From NCBI RefSeq assembly GCF_900106775.1, contig NZ_FNNQ01000003.1:1-64000 (forward strand): a stretch of DNA of 64,000 nucleotides. Direction: 5' to 3'. The stretch's first letter is position 1. Every line of letters starts with the position of its first letter. This document shows positions 1-8,370 of the stretch, piece after piece. The position numbers and the translations under genes are program-made. The DNA comes from Marininema mesophilum (GTDB lineage Bacteria; Bacillota; Bacilli; Thermoactinomycetales; DSM-45169). The notes beneath the pieces were generated by a model. The model was not told where the DNA came from, did not search any database, and was given only the letters and a program-made list of their open reading frames with translations.

Positions 1-182
1 TTCAATGAAGTCAGTTGGGCAGAACAGGTTCCATAGGTCAGACCTTTTCCTGTGCTGTCATAGGATTCGTTCCATCTGGCTAGAAAGTGATTAAACGTGA
101 AGCGACTACAACCGATAGATTTATTGATGAGATTGGTTTGTTCCTTCGTTGGACACAAACGAAATTTAAACGCTTTGTGCAT
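1..182 (-). CDS. tnpB: TnpB (IS200/IS605 OrfB) N-terminus, cut by window edge
   Basis: The minus strand encodes about 60 residues that begin with a start codon at 180-182 and run off the left edge. The product starts with the TnpB signature: a K-A-F-K-F-R-L stretch, then P-T-K-E-Q, a G-C-S-R-F segment and F-N-H-F-L. TnpB is the RNA-guided nuclease carried by IS200/IS605 and IS607 elements. A strong ribosome binding site (GGGGAGGTGA) lies just upstream, at about 185-195. Only the N-terminal domain is visible, so whether the RuvC nuclease domain is intact cannot be judged. Confidence 0.85.
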   Translation of the reverse strand, partial: MHKAFKFRLCPTKEQTNLINKSIGCSRFTFNHFLARWNESYDSTGKGLTYGTCSAQLTSL

Positions 183-184
183 TA

Positions 185-330
185 GTTCACCTCCCCTATA
201 CTTAATTATATACGGGGATAGTCGAACTTGCGAGAGGGAAAAACTCCCCCTCCCTCGTTCGACGCACCTTATATCCCATGGCTGAAGCCAGGGGTTTTAC
301 GGCGCTTTCTATAAGGTGGATACTCTAAGC
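185..330 (-). mobile_element. Structured outer end of IS200/IS605-type element
   Basis: Upstream of tnpB lie two nested hairpins. GTCGAAC at 220-226 pairs with GTTCGAC at about 257-263. A second stem, ACCTTATA / TATAAGGT (267-318), encloses CCATGGCTGAAGCCAGGGG. Subterminal hairpins of this kind are typical of IS200/IS605 ends, so I read this as the tnpB-proximal end. The exact boundary and target motif are not determined. Confidence 0.6.
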
Positions 331-422
331 GATTCCCTATCAGGAACGAGTTTTCCTCCTCGGAGTCCCAGGTGATTAGTAGAAATAATAGAGAATCCGT
401 AACAATTTTTGGGTGGACAATA

Positions 423-451
423 TTGAAAATATTTGTAAAATTTTATATTAT
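423..451 (+). promoter_or_regulatory. Sigma-A-like promoter of cpT
   Basis: TTGAAA (423-428) and TATTAT (446-451) are separated by 17 bases, about 70 bases upstream of the carboxypeptidase start. The stretch 330-520 holds nothing else I can recognise. Confidence 0.6.
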
Positions 452-523
452 GGCACTATAGTCCAATTCACCTTAGAGTTGGCCAGCCGGTGAGATCAGC
501 CGGTAGAAAGGAGAGGGATCGTG

Positions 524-1816
524 ATGGGGAAAATTTCTCGGTGGTGGGTAGGATCTCTTGTACTCTTGATGGCGGTGGCTGTGGCGGCTGGAGGAATATG
601 GGGTATGAACGGGTTTTTAGCATCTGCAGCAAAGGAGGAAGTGAAAGTTCCTTATCGTATTGATGGCGTAAGTACAAAGGAACAACGGAGCCGAATCGTT
701 GCTGCTGGATTTGCCATTGATGAAGTAGGTAAGAAGTATGTGGTTACCTCTCTCAATGATCGTGATATTAAAAAATTAAAATCGATGGGCTTTCATCCCA
801 AAAAACAAGTAAACAGCATGGATTTCCCTTCAGAGGATGCTAACTACCATAATTATGCTGAGATGAAGGCCGAGATAGATAAAGCGGCCAGTACCTATCC
901 GAATATCGTTAGCAAGTTTAGTATCGGAAAGTCCTATGAGGGTAAGGATTTGTGGGCAGTCAAAATAGGTGATAATGTCGCCAAAGACGAGAATGAACCT
1001 GAGGTTCTCTATGTAGGAGGGCACCACGCCCGTGAACATCTAACCATTGAAATGACATTAAATCTGATGAAATGGCTGACGGAGGGCTATGGCTCCGACA
1101 GTCGTATTACCAATCTAGTCAATGATCGGGAAATTTACATTGTATTTAATGTGAATCCGGATGGTAGTGAATACGATGTGCGCAAGGGCTCCTATAGCTC
1201 CTGGCGGAAAAATCGTCAGCCTAATAGTGGTTCTTCCTTTTCAGGTACCGATTTAAATCGTAACTACGGTTATAAATGGGGCTGTTGTAACGGTTCCAGT
1301 GGTAGTCCTTTCAGTGAGATCTATCGGGGTAAATCCGCCTTTTCCGCCCCTGAAACGGCTGCTCTGAAAAAGTTTGTAGATAGTAGAGTAGTAGATGGAA
1401 AGCAGCAGATTAAAACGGCGATAACCTTCCATACGTTTAGTGAGTTGGTTCTATGGCCCTATGGCTACACCTACAAAGATGTTCCCTCTGACATGACCGC
1501 GGATGATAATAAAGTATTTAAAACGATGGGAAAAGCGATGGCTAAAACCAATGATTATACCCCTCAACAATCGAGTGACCTTTATACTACAGATGGAGAT
1601 ATGACCGATTGGGCCTATGGACAGCATAAAATCTTCGCCTTTACCTTTGAAATGTATCCAACATCCTCGAACCCTGGATTCTATCCGCCGGATGAAGTGA
1701 TTAAGGAGCAAACAGAGCGAAATAAAGAAGCGGTCTTCTATTTAGCTGAGAAAGCGGAGTGTCCTTACGATACCATCGGCAAAAGGGCGCAGTATTGTTC
1801 TAAAAAAAGGAAGTGA
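524..1816 (+). CDS. cpT: Secreted zinc carboxypeptidase, carboxypeptidase T type (M14)
   Basis: This is an extracellular metallocarboxypeptidase that removes C-terminal residues from peptides. The 430-residue product begins with a signal peptide (hydrophobic core around residues 8-30, then ASA), followed by a propeptide of about 70-100 residues. The M14 catalytic domain shows the zinc motif in GGHHAREHLTIE, the third zinc ligand in ITFHTF, the substrate-carboxylate segment DLNRNY and the catalytic Glu in FTFEMYP. Length and layout match the carboxypeptidase T precursor of Thermoactinomyces. I chose ATG 524, 8 bases after AGGAGAGG; GTG 521 is also possible. It is monocistronic and ends at a strong hairpin. 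Confidence 0.92.
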   Translation: MGKISRWWVGSLVLLMAVAVAAGGIWGMNGFLASAAKEEVKVPYRIDGVSTKEQRSRIVAAGFAIDEVGKKYVVTSLNDRDIKKLKSMGFHPKKQVNSMDFPSEDANYHNYAEMKAEIDKAASTYPNIVSKFSIGKSYEGKDLWAVKIGDNVAKDENEPEVLYVGGHHAREHLTIEMTLNLMKWLTEGYGSDSRITNLVNDREIYIVFNVNPDGSEYDVRKGSYSSWRKNRQPNSGSSFSGTDLNRNYGYKWGCCNGSSGSPFSEIYRGKSAFSAPETAALKKFVDSRVVDGKQQIKTAITFHTFSELVLWPYGYTYKDVPSDMTADDNKVFKTMGKAMAKTNDYTPQQSSDLYTTDGDMTDWAYGQHKIFAFTFEMYPTSSNPGFYPPDEVIKEQTERNKEAVFYLAEKAECPYDTIGKRAQYCSKKRK

Positions 1817-1840
1817 ATATGGAGCTGTCATTAGAAAGGA

Positions 1841-1875
1841 AATCCGCCAGCAATTTCTACTGGCGGATTTCTTTA
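1841..1875. terminator. Terminator between cpT and the C39-like gene
   Basis: AATCCGCCAG and CTGGCGGATT form a perfect 10-bp stem with a 9-base loop, followed by TTCTTTAT. It lies between convergent genes and probably serves both. Confidence 0.85.
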
Positions 1876-1898
1876 TATTATACTTTACACAAAAGATT

Positions 1899-2591
1899 CT
1901 AGGGTAATAATTCATAGATTTTTTTGGAATGGAAGGAAAAGCAAATACCACGTCCAGTAAAACTACTGAAGAATCGCTTCTCAGAAACAGAGCTATGGTT
2001 TTCTCCCCATCGTGAGGGGTCACGAAACGATATGGTTTCTGACTCTCTGTGGCAACCACTTATCACAACGAGATGTCCACCTTTTCGACCGTCTTCAGGG
2101 AATTTGTGGGTTATGGAGGCAATCACAGGGCCGATTGTTTCTAGAACGTACTGTAATTTCTCACTGTTTTCAATTAGGATGGGGGTTGCACTTAATCCAT
2201 ATTTTTTCCCCAGTTTTGCAAGCCCCTTATGAATCCAACCTTGTGGTGAGGAGTAAGCGTGTTGCTCTAACGCATGTGTGAGCAACTCATACTGAGGTGG
2301 GACATGATTACCAAAGTGAGCAATGATCATGCGTAGACAAGCCAAACCACAAGCTCGATTACCCCAATATTCAGGTCCTTCTCCCTGCTGAAGTTTACCG
2401 GAGGGCCATTGATGAGGTTCAAACCGTTGTGGATAGCGTGGGATGTTAAGAGAATAGTTCATTCCATCAGTGGAGCATAGAGCAGAGTGATTTACAGATT
2501 CCCCATCATTGTGTGCTAATTGCTTATTGAATTCAATATTACCCCACTCCCTTACTACTTCATATAAAGTATACTGTAAACCTTTTTTCAT
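1899..2591 (-). CDS. C39-like cysteine peptidase family protein
   Basis: The 230-residue protein resembles peptidase C39-like (Peptidase_C39_2) proteins. The putative catalytic Cys sits in NRACGLACLRMI (about residue 84), the His in GGHLVVISG (about 175) and an Asp in FRDPSRWG (about 193). There is no obvious signal peptide or membrane segment, so it may act in the cytoplasm. It stands alone and converges on cpT. Such proteins occur near peptide natural-product genes, but this one is separated from the synthetase by an unrelated gene on the other strand, so no link is claimed. The substrate is unknown. The upstream region lacks a strong ribosome binding site, so the start is less certain. Confidence 0.7.
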   Translation of the reverse strand: MKKGLQYTLYEVVREWGNIEFNKQLAHNDGESVNHSALCSTDGMNYSLNIPRYPQRFEPHQWPSGKLQQGEGPEYWGNRACGLACLRMIIAHFGNHVPPQYELLTHALEQHAYSSPQGWIHKGLAKLGKKYGLSATPILIENSEKLQYVLETIGPVIASITHKFPEDGRKGGHLVVISGCHRESETISFRDPSRWGENHSSVSEKRFFSSFTGRGICFSFHSKKIYELLP

Positions 2592-2855
2592 AAAAATTAA
2601 AAGCTATCAAAATTAAAAAATAAAGGTTTGTATTTTACATAATTTAGGAAAGTATAAATTCCTTTATATGTAAATCGCTTTTCATTGCTAGGAGTGTGGT
2701 ATACTGTACTGCAAATATTTTTGTTACATTGATTGGTAACGTTTGTGCGAGCCGGGATGATAGAAGGGAAGCTATTAAAGAGGTCGCCAGTTAGATGTTT
2801 GATTGCAAGTGTAGCCACTATGCGGTTTATTTTTTGGATAAGGAGACGGCTTTCT

Positions 2856-3623
2856 ATGGAAGAAATCAACCTTCAGTTACTCTTATTTCTCCTATGTGCA
2901 GGTTTTCTTGCTGCATTTGTGGATTCGGTTGTAGGTGGTGGGGGACTGATTGCGATTCCTGCACTTTTATTTGCTGGCCTACCACCGGCGATGGCCCTAG
3001 GTACCAATAAACTGGCGAGTTCGATGAGTTCACTGACGAGTACCATTTCCTTTATGCGTGCAGGTAAGATTCATTTTGGGATGGTTAAGATGCTGATCCC
3101 GTTATCTCTAATTGGATCTCTCAGTGGCGCATTTATTATGAGACAAGTCCCCTCGGACTTTCTGAAACCTCTGATTATCCTGTTGTTGCTTTTGGTCACC
3201 CTCTATACGTTCTTCAAAAAAAATTGGGGAGCGGAATCCACGTACACAGGAATGACCTTGAAAAAAGGACTTCTTATTGCTTTAGCCGCACTTGTTATTG
3301 GATTTTATGATGGATTTTTTGGTGCTGGGACAGGCTCTTTTCTGATGTTTTCCTTTTTGACCTTAGGCTTTAACTTTGTGGAGGCAGCGGGAAATGCCAA
3401 GGTCCTCAACTTTGCAAGTAACTTTGCTGCAGTAGTTATGTTTGTTTATCTGGATGCGATTAATTATGCCTATGGCTTACCGATGGGTGTGGCGATGGTC
3501 TTGGGTGCGTTACTAGGATCCAAACTGGCAATTAGTAAAGGTACATCCTATGTAAAAGCCTTATTTGTTTCTGTTTCTATCCTGATGATCAGTAAACAAT
3601 GCTGGGACTACTTTTCGGTGTAG
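2856..3623 (+). CDS. TSUP family membrane transporter (TauE/SafE type)
   Basis: This is an integral membrane protein of about 255 residues and 7-8 hydrophobic helices, of the sulfite exporter TauE/SafE family. The conserved N-terminal element FVDSVVGGGGLIAIPAL and the repeat-half element GFYDGFFGAGTGSFL are both present. The family exports sulfur-containing or organic anions; the substrate here cannot be told. I chose ATG 2856 because AAGGAGACGG lies 7-8 bases upstream; the frame stays open upstream to 2733. A leader of about 140 bases lies between a plausible -10 (TATACT, near 2700) and the start codon. I recognise no known riboswitch in it. Confidence 0.88.
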   Translation: MEEINLQLLLFLLCAGFLAAFVDSVVGGGGLIAIPALLFAGLPPAMALGTNKLASSMSSLTSTISFMRAGKIHFGMVKMLIPLSLIGSLSGAFIMRQVPSDFLKPLIILLLLLVTLYTFFKKNWGAESTYTGMTLKKGLLIALAALVIGFYDGFFGAGTGSFLMFSFLTLGFNFVEAAGNAKVLNFASNFAAVVMFVYLDAINYAYGLPMGVAMVLGALLGSKLAISKGTSYVKALFVSVSILMISKQCWDYFSV

Positions 3624-3657
3624 GCAGTCTAGGTCAAGAGGTATGGACTACTCGTTT

Positions 3658-3706
3658 ATAAAGGCTACAAACCCTTATGCATCAAGGACTTGTAGCCTTT
3701 ATTGTA
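3658..3706 (+). terminator. Terminator of the TSUP gene
   Basis: ATAAAGGCTACAA and TTGTAGCCTTTAT form a perfect 13-bp stem around a 19-base loop. Confidence 0.8.
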
Positions 3707-3841
3707 CAAAAAAACTGATAGTTTGAATCTATCTATCGAAAGACACGGTTAAAGACATGTTTAAACGAACTCATGCCTGTGCTGAAGGTACCTAAGCATT
3801 AAAATTTAACATAACTAATGAGAATGATTGAGTTTGTACCA

Positions 3842-4054
3842 TCATCGGGACCGGAATTTTTTCAAAATAAATTTTGCTATGGTGACGAGTACCGTTTTTT
3901 TACGACCTTTTTGGGACGACAGCATTGAGCTATTAATGAGATTAATGAAGGGTGATTTTCGTGATTTTGTAGGCTGTTTCCATCCCTTTTTAGAGCCTCC
4001 ACTCAACTTACCGATAATAGTAGTAATCAACATGGTCAGGAGCGTTTTTTTCAA
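3842..4054 (-). CDS. Small basic hypothetical protein
   Basis: A possible 70-residue, Lys/Arg-rich protein that starts with a TTG at 4052-4054, preceded by AAGGGGG at 7 bases. The N-terminus (MKKTLLTMLITTIIG) is moderately hydrophobic and could be a short signal or membrane anchor. I recognise no domain. The opposite strand carries an overlapping frame of similar length with no better ribosome binding site. The rest of the 3707-4190 stretch shows no other gene. This call rests mainly on the ribosome binding site. Confidence 0.4.
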   Translation of the reverse strand: MKKTLLTMLITTIIGKLSGGSKKGWKQPTKSRKSPFINLINSSMLSSQKGRKKTVLVTIAKFILKKFRSR

Positions 4055-4193
4055 TGGGATTCCCCCTTATGTTATTTAATTTAACCGGTATAGATTTGGG
4101 CAAAACCTTTTTCAACTTAGCCAATTTTTAGAAGGAACGAAGTGTATTGTCAATGGGTGAGGCAGATCATCGAAATGCCTAGCATTAAAACGA

Positions 4194-4225
4194 GAATGGA
4201 CATGAACTCATGTCCATTCCTTTTT
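4194..4225 (+). terminator. Rho-independent hairpin 25 bases before the synthetase start
   Basis: GAATGGACATG and CATGTCCATTC form a perfect 11-bp stem with an AACT loop, followed by CTTTTT. No plus-strand gene precedes it, so it either ends a leader RNA (attenuator) or a small RNA. A smaller hairpin (AGGCA...TGCCT) lies just upstream, at about 4160-4180. Confidence 0.75.
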
Positions 4226-4250
4226 ACTTAGAAATGGAGTGGGTGAAATC

Positions 4251-7200
4251 ATGAAAGTTAGTCAATCGATGCCGTTGATTCAGCATCCCTTCGCGAAAAT
4301 GGCGATGGAGCACCCTGAATATGAAGCCATCATCGACGGTAATCGCGTTATCACCTATTCCGATCTCAATAAAAAAGCTAATGGAATTGCTCATCAGCTA
4401 ACGGAGTGGGGGTTGCAAAAGGGAGAACGTGTCGCCCTTGTATTAGCTCCCTCGATCGAATGGGTGGCGGCGATGCTTGGGGTGTTAAAGGCAGGTGGTG
4501 TCTATGTTCCGCTAGATCCTGCGTACCCTAGGCAACGAATCCACTTTTGTCTCCAGGATAGTGGAGCGGCCTATGTGATTTCGGATGGTGAGATCTCGTA
4601 CTTTTCCCAAAGGTCGCTTCATGTACATGAAACCGAGGCGAGGGATCAGTTCGATTCGGTACATGTAATTACTCCCCTGGATCCAGCCTACATGATTTAT
4701 ACGTCAGGCTCTACCGGTCAGCCGAAGGGAGTACTAATCCCCCACCAGGCGGTCTCCAATCACATGAGGTGGATGGAGAGTCAATTTGGCTGGGAGCCGC
4801 GGGATGTTTTTTTACAAAAAACATCGGCTAGTTTTGATGCATCGGTATGGGAATTTTTCGCTCCCCTATGGTGTGGGGCGAGGATGGTCATACATTCAGG
4901 GGATGCTTTGGAGATATGTCAAACCATTCGTAGGCACCGAGTTACTGTGGTACAACTTGTGCCGTCGGTGTTGAAGCTGTTGGTGAATTTGGGTGAGTTT
5001 AGGGATTGTACAACCCTGCGTTATGTGTTTGTCGGTGGTGAACCCCTACCGATTCCGCTGGTGAACCAATTTCATCATGAGTTAGCAATCCCTCTGGTTA
5101 ATCTGTATGGTCCTACAGAGGCGACCATCGACACGACCTTTCGTATTTGTGAACCGAATCAAGAAAGAGAGGGTGACGTGGTTCCCATCGGTAGACCGAT
5201 TCAAAATGTATCGGTAGTGGCGGTCGATGAAAATCTACAGCCCTGTTCACCTGGAGAAGAAGGGGAGCTTTTGATCACAGGGATGGGGCTTGCTATCGGT
5301 TATCATAACCGGGAGTCTTTACAAGCTGAGAAGTTTGTTCACCTCCCCTGGGATCCAGGACAGATCGGGTATCGATCAGGGGATTTGGTAAGGCAGCTCC
5401 CATCTGGCGAGTGGATGTTTTTGGGGAGAATCGATCAGCAAATTAAGTTACGTGGATTGCGGATTGAACTGGGTGAAATCGAAGCTATTTTGTTAAAACA
5501 ACCCGCTGTAAAAGATACAGCCGTATGCTTGATGGAAGGAGAATGGTTAGTCGCCTTTGTCGTAGTGGATCCGTCTTGGAGTGAGGTAGAAAGTAAAAGG
5601 TCTCTAGAAGATTCACTCCCAGGTTATATGGTGCCACAGTTTATGGTCACTCTCGAAGCGATGCCCTTGTTGCCCAATGGCAAGCTGGATCGCAAACAAC
5701 TACAAACCCTCCCTTTCCGAGAAGAAAATAGCCTCCCGAAGGTAGCGTTAACCGAATGGGAAGAGAAAGTGCTCTGCTGTTGGAAAGCGATCTTTCCTAT
5801 AGAATCTGTTGGAATTTCTGACTCTTTTTTTGCGGTGGGAGGGGATTCTCTTAAAGCTCTGCGCTTGATAAGAGAATTTAGCCAAATAGGAATGAATGTT
5901 CCTGTATCCTTTGTATATGATCATCCAACCATTTGTGCACAAGCACGGGAGTTAGAAGCAGGGAGCCATTTGAGTGAGTTATCGGAGACGCAGAAACTAA
6001 AAGGGAACACTGGAGACTATATGGGGGTAGAATCTCCTCTATCCTTCGGTCAACTGGGAATTCACTTTGGGTCGGAGTGGAGCGGGGGGGATACTTATCA
6101 GATTCAGCTATGTTTACAGTTTCATAAGGAGTGGGCCCCTGACCGTATCCGTTCAGTTCTCCAAGAGATGACCCAAAGGCATGTGGCATTACACTCGGTG
6201 ATCGAAGAAAGGGAGCCAGGGGAGTTTTGGCAACGACAGGATCCCGAGACACCCATGGTTTTTAACGTATGGGAAAGCGAAGAGCAGTTTTCGGATGAAA
6301 GCCTGGTGGATCATGAAAATAACGTGAAGCCACAATTTGATATTATTCAAGGAGATCCGAACCAACTCATTATTCGTATGCATCATTTGATGATGGATGG
6401 GTGGTCGATTCGTCTATTTTTACAAGAACTTGATGAGAGACTTCAGGGTGGGGAGTTTTCCTCCCTAGAAGATCGCTCGTTTTATCAGTTTGCCCAGGAG
6501 CAAGCATGCGGTGGGCAAGAGAACGTAGGTATTTTGGAGGATTATTTAGCTGATGCTCCTGGAACATCCCGTTTCCCAGAACAATGGATGGAAGGGGTTC
6601 AGCAAACTTCCCAGGGAGCTCAAGTGAAGAAAAGGATTGATGGGAAGTTATATGAGGCTTGGCAACAAGTTTGCAAGCAATTAGAAGTAACTCCTTTTTC
6701 CTTCTTGTTAACAGCGACGCAGGTATGTTTAGCACAATGCAGCGGACAACAAGATGTGATCGTCGGTGTTCCTGTGGCCAATCGGGATGATGAGAGATTT
6801 CAGCGAACCATTGGGAATCTGGTGAATTTATTACCCTATCGATTAAAGGTGAAGGATCCATCTACCTTCAGTCAGTTGGTTCAACAAACCTTTCAAAATA
6901 TGGCGTCGCTTAGAGAAGCAGAGTCGGTTCCCTTTGAGAAAATCTTAACTTCTTTGCAAGTGGAACGGGATATGAATTATCATCCACTCTTTCAAACGAT
7001 GGTTGTTTACAATGATTATCCGATTTCCGGGAAAACTCAGCATTTTGAATGGAGTGAAGGTTATCTAGGCACCACCAAATGTGATGCAAGCTTTCAGTTT
7101 TATGCTGAGGAGAGTCACGTGGATCTGGTGTTGGAGTATTGTACAGATTTATTTACGAAAGAGGTCGCTGAAACGATTCTTGATAGATGGGAGCAGGGGT

Positions 7201-8366
7201 TTGCGTTATCTATTGACCATCCTGAACGGGTCGTTACTCTAGCAGAGATGGAAGCAGGAAGTGAAATAGAAGAAAATAAATCCGAACGTCCGCTTAAAAA
7301 GACGGCTGTGGTGAAGGCCGAGAGTGAAGATCATGTGCTAAAGAGAGTACGAGGGTACTGGAGTCAGGTTTTAAAGGTCGATGATCTAAAGAATGAGGAT
7401 CGTTTTTTTGATCGTGGAGGCCATTCTCTATCAGCGATGAAATTGGTAGCCATGATCAATAAGGATATGGGATGTAACCTTTCAGTGAAAAGCATCTTTG
7501 AGTTTCCTACCCTTGGTGAATTTGCTCATGCTGTAGGGCGTTCCTCCTTACCTTTGTCTTCATCAGCAAGACAACCTGAAGCAGTAGTTATGCTACAAAA
7601 ACATGATGAAGGAACTCCGATCTTTTTTGTTCATCCCGCAGGGGGTGCAGTCTGGTGCTATCGAGAGATGGCCGAGGTTTTTCAGGAAAACCATCCTGTC
7701 TATGGCATCCAATCGGTAAGGGCAGAAGCAACGGGGGAGTATGCAGTAGATTTACCAGAGCTGGCTCGTCTGTATGTGGGATATATTCAGGAGATCCAGC
7801 CAGTCGGTCCCTATGTGATCGGTGGATACTCCTTTGGGGGAAATGTAGCTTTTGAGATGGCTTGTCAGCTGCAAAAAGCAGGGGAAGAGGTAGCTTTATT
7901 AGCGATGATCGACTGTCATATTAGTTATCCAGCGCCCTTTAGAAAAAGTGAGTTCCTTGTTTCCTTTGCCGAAAAGTGTGCGGAGGGGCAGAAGTCTGTC
8001 CTTTCCGAGGATGAATTAACGCAGATGAGTGAATCGGATCGATTAACTTATCTTCTTGAGCTTGGTAAAGAAAGTGGTCATCTACCGGATGATGCGACAG
8101 TCGAGCGGTTAATGGAAGATGTGGCAATGTGGCAGGCGAATAACCAAGCCATTCGTAGCTATGTGATGGAGTCAAGGTTCCATGGGAAGACCCTTTTCTT
8201 GAGAGCACAGGAGAATACCAGGGATTCCACGCAAGGGTGGGAAGAGAGGTTAGTTGGCGATTTTTCCATTACGGAAGTCCCTGGACATCATTTCTCGATC
8301 TATAAGGGGGAGAATGCAAGAGAAGTAGGTAGATTGGTCAAAGAGGAGCTAGAGAAAAGGGGTTAA
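4251..8366 (+). CDS. Nonribosomal peptide synthetase, A(Gln)-T-C-T-TE
   Basis: The 1371-residue multidomain enzyme carries, in order, an adenylation domain (about 1-500), a carrier domain (serine in VGGDSLKAL), a condensation domain (C3 motif HHLMMDG), a second carrier domain (RGGHSLSAM) and a thioesterase (GYSFGG, C-terminal His in GHHFSIY). The adenylation motifs are all seen: YTSGSTGQPKG, LYGPTEAT, YRSGDL, GRIDQQIKLRG, LPNGKLDR. Aligned by eye on GrsA, the ten specificity residues are D-A-W-Q-F-G-L-I-D-K, the known L-glutamine code. The second carrier has no adenylation domain of its own, so the order is unusual. ATG 4251 is preferred to GTG 4239. A terminator-like hairpin sits in the leader, and a transporter gene follows after 4 bases. 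No phosphopantetheinyl transferase is in the window. Confidence 0.93.
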   Translation: MKVSQSMPLIQHPFAKMAMEHPEYEAIIDGNRVITYSDLNKKANGIAHQLTEWGLQKGERVALVLAPSIEWVAAMLGVLKAGGVYVPLDPAYPRQRIHFCLQDSGAAYVISDGEISYFSQRSLHVHETEARDQFDSVHVITPLDPAYMIYTSGSTGQPKGVLIPHQAVSNHMRWMESQFGWEPRDVFLQKTSASFDASVWEFFAPLWCGARMVIHSGDALEICQTIRRHRVTVVQLVPSVLKLLVNLGEFRDCTTLRYVFVGGEPLPIPLVNQFHHELAIPLVNLYGPTEATIDTTFRICEPNQEREGDVVPIGRPIQNVSVVAVDENLQPCSPGEEGELLITGMGLAIGYHNRESLQAEKFVHLPWDPGQIGYRSGDLVRQLPSGEWMFLGRIDQQIKLRGLRIELGEIEAILLKQPAVKDTAVCLMEGEWLVAFVVVDPSWSEVESKRSLEDSLPGYMVPQFMVTLEAMPLLPNGKLDRKQLQTLPFREENSLPKVALTEWEEKVLCCWKAIFPIESVGISDSFFAVGGDSLKALRLIREFSQIGMNVPVSFVYDHPTICAQARELEAGSHLSELSETQKLKGNTGDYMGVESPLSFGQLGIHFGSEWSGGDTYQIQLCLQFHKEWAPDRIRSVLQEMTQRHVALHSVIEEREPGEFWQRQDPETPMVFNVWESEEQFSDESLVDHENNVKPQFDIIQGDPNQLIIRMHHLMMDGWSIRLFLQELDERLQGGEFSSLEDRSFYQFAQEQACGGQENVGILEDYLADAPGTSRFPEQWMEGVQQTSQGAQVKKRIDGKLYEAWQQVCKQLEVTPFSFLLTATQVCLAQCSGQQDVIVGVPVANRDDERFQRTIGNLVNLLPYRLKVKDPSTFSQLVQQTFQNMASLREAESVPFEKILTSLQVERDMNYHPLFQTMVVYNDYPISGKTQHFEWSEGYLGTTKCDASFQFYAEESHVDLVLEYCTDLFTKEVAETILDRWEQGFALSIDHPERVVTLAEMEAGSEIEENKSERPLKKTAVVKAESEDHVLKRVRGYWSQVLKVDDLKNEDRFFDRGGHSLSAMKLVAMINKDMGCNLSVKSIFEFPTLGEFAHAVGRSSLPLSSSARQPEAVVMLQKHDEGTPIFFVHPAGGAVWCYREMAEVFQENHPVYGIQSVRAEATGEYAVDLPELARLYVGYIQEIQPVGPYVIGGYSFGGNVAFEMACQLQKAGEEVALLAMIDCHISYPAPFRKSEFLVSFAEKCAEGQKSVLSEDELTQMSESDRLTYLLELGKESGHLPDDATVERLMEDVAMWQANNQAIRSYVMESRFHGKTLFLRAQENTRDSTQGWEERLVGDFSITEVPGHHFSIYKGENAREVGRLVKEELEKRG

Positions 8367-8370
8367 GGGA

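Noticed and set aside
1924..2281. Plus-strand open frames across the C39-like gene
   Set aside because: They are shadows of the minus-strand peptidase, which has recognisable catalytic motifs.
2740..2850. Leader of the TSUP gene as a riboswitch
   Set aside because: The leader is long enough, but I could not match it to any class or find convincing paired stems with a terminator.
3828..4079. Plus-strand 83-codon frame opposite the small basic protein
   Set aside because: It has no ribosome binding site; the minus-strand frame is the slightly better candidate.
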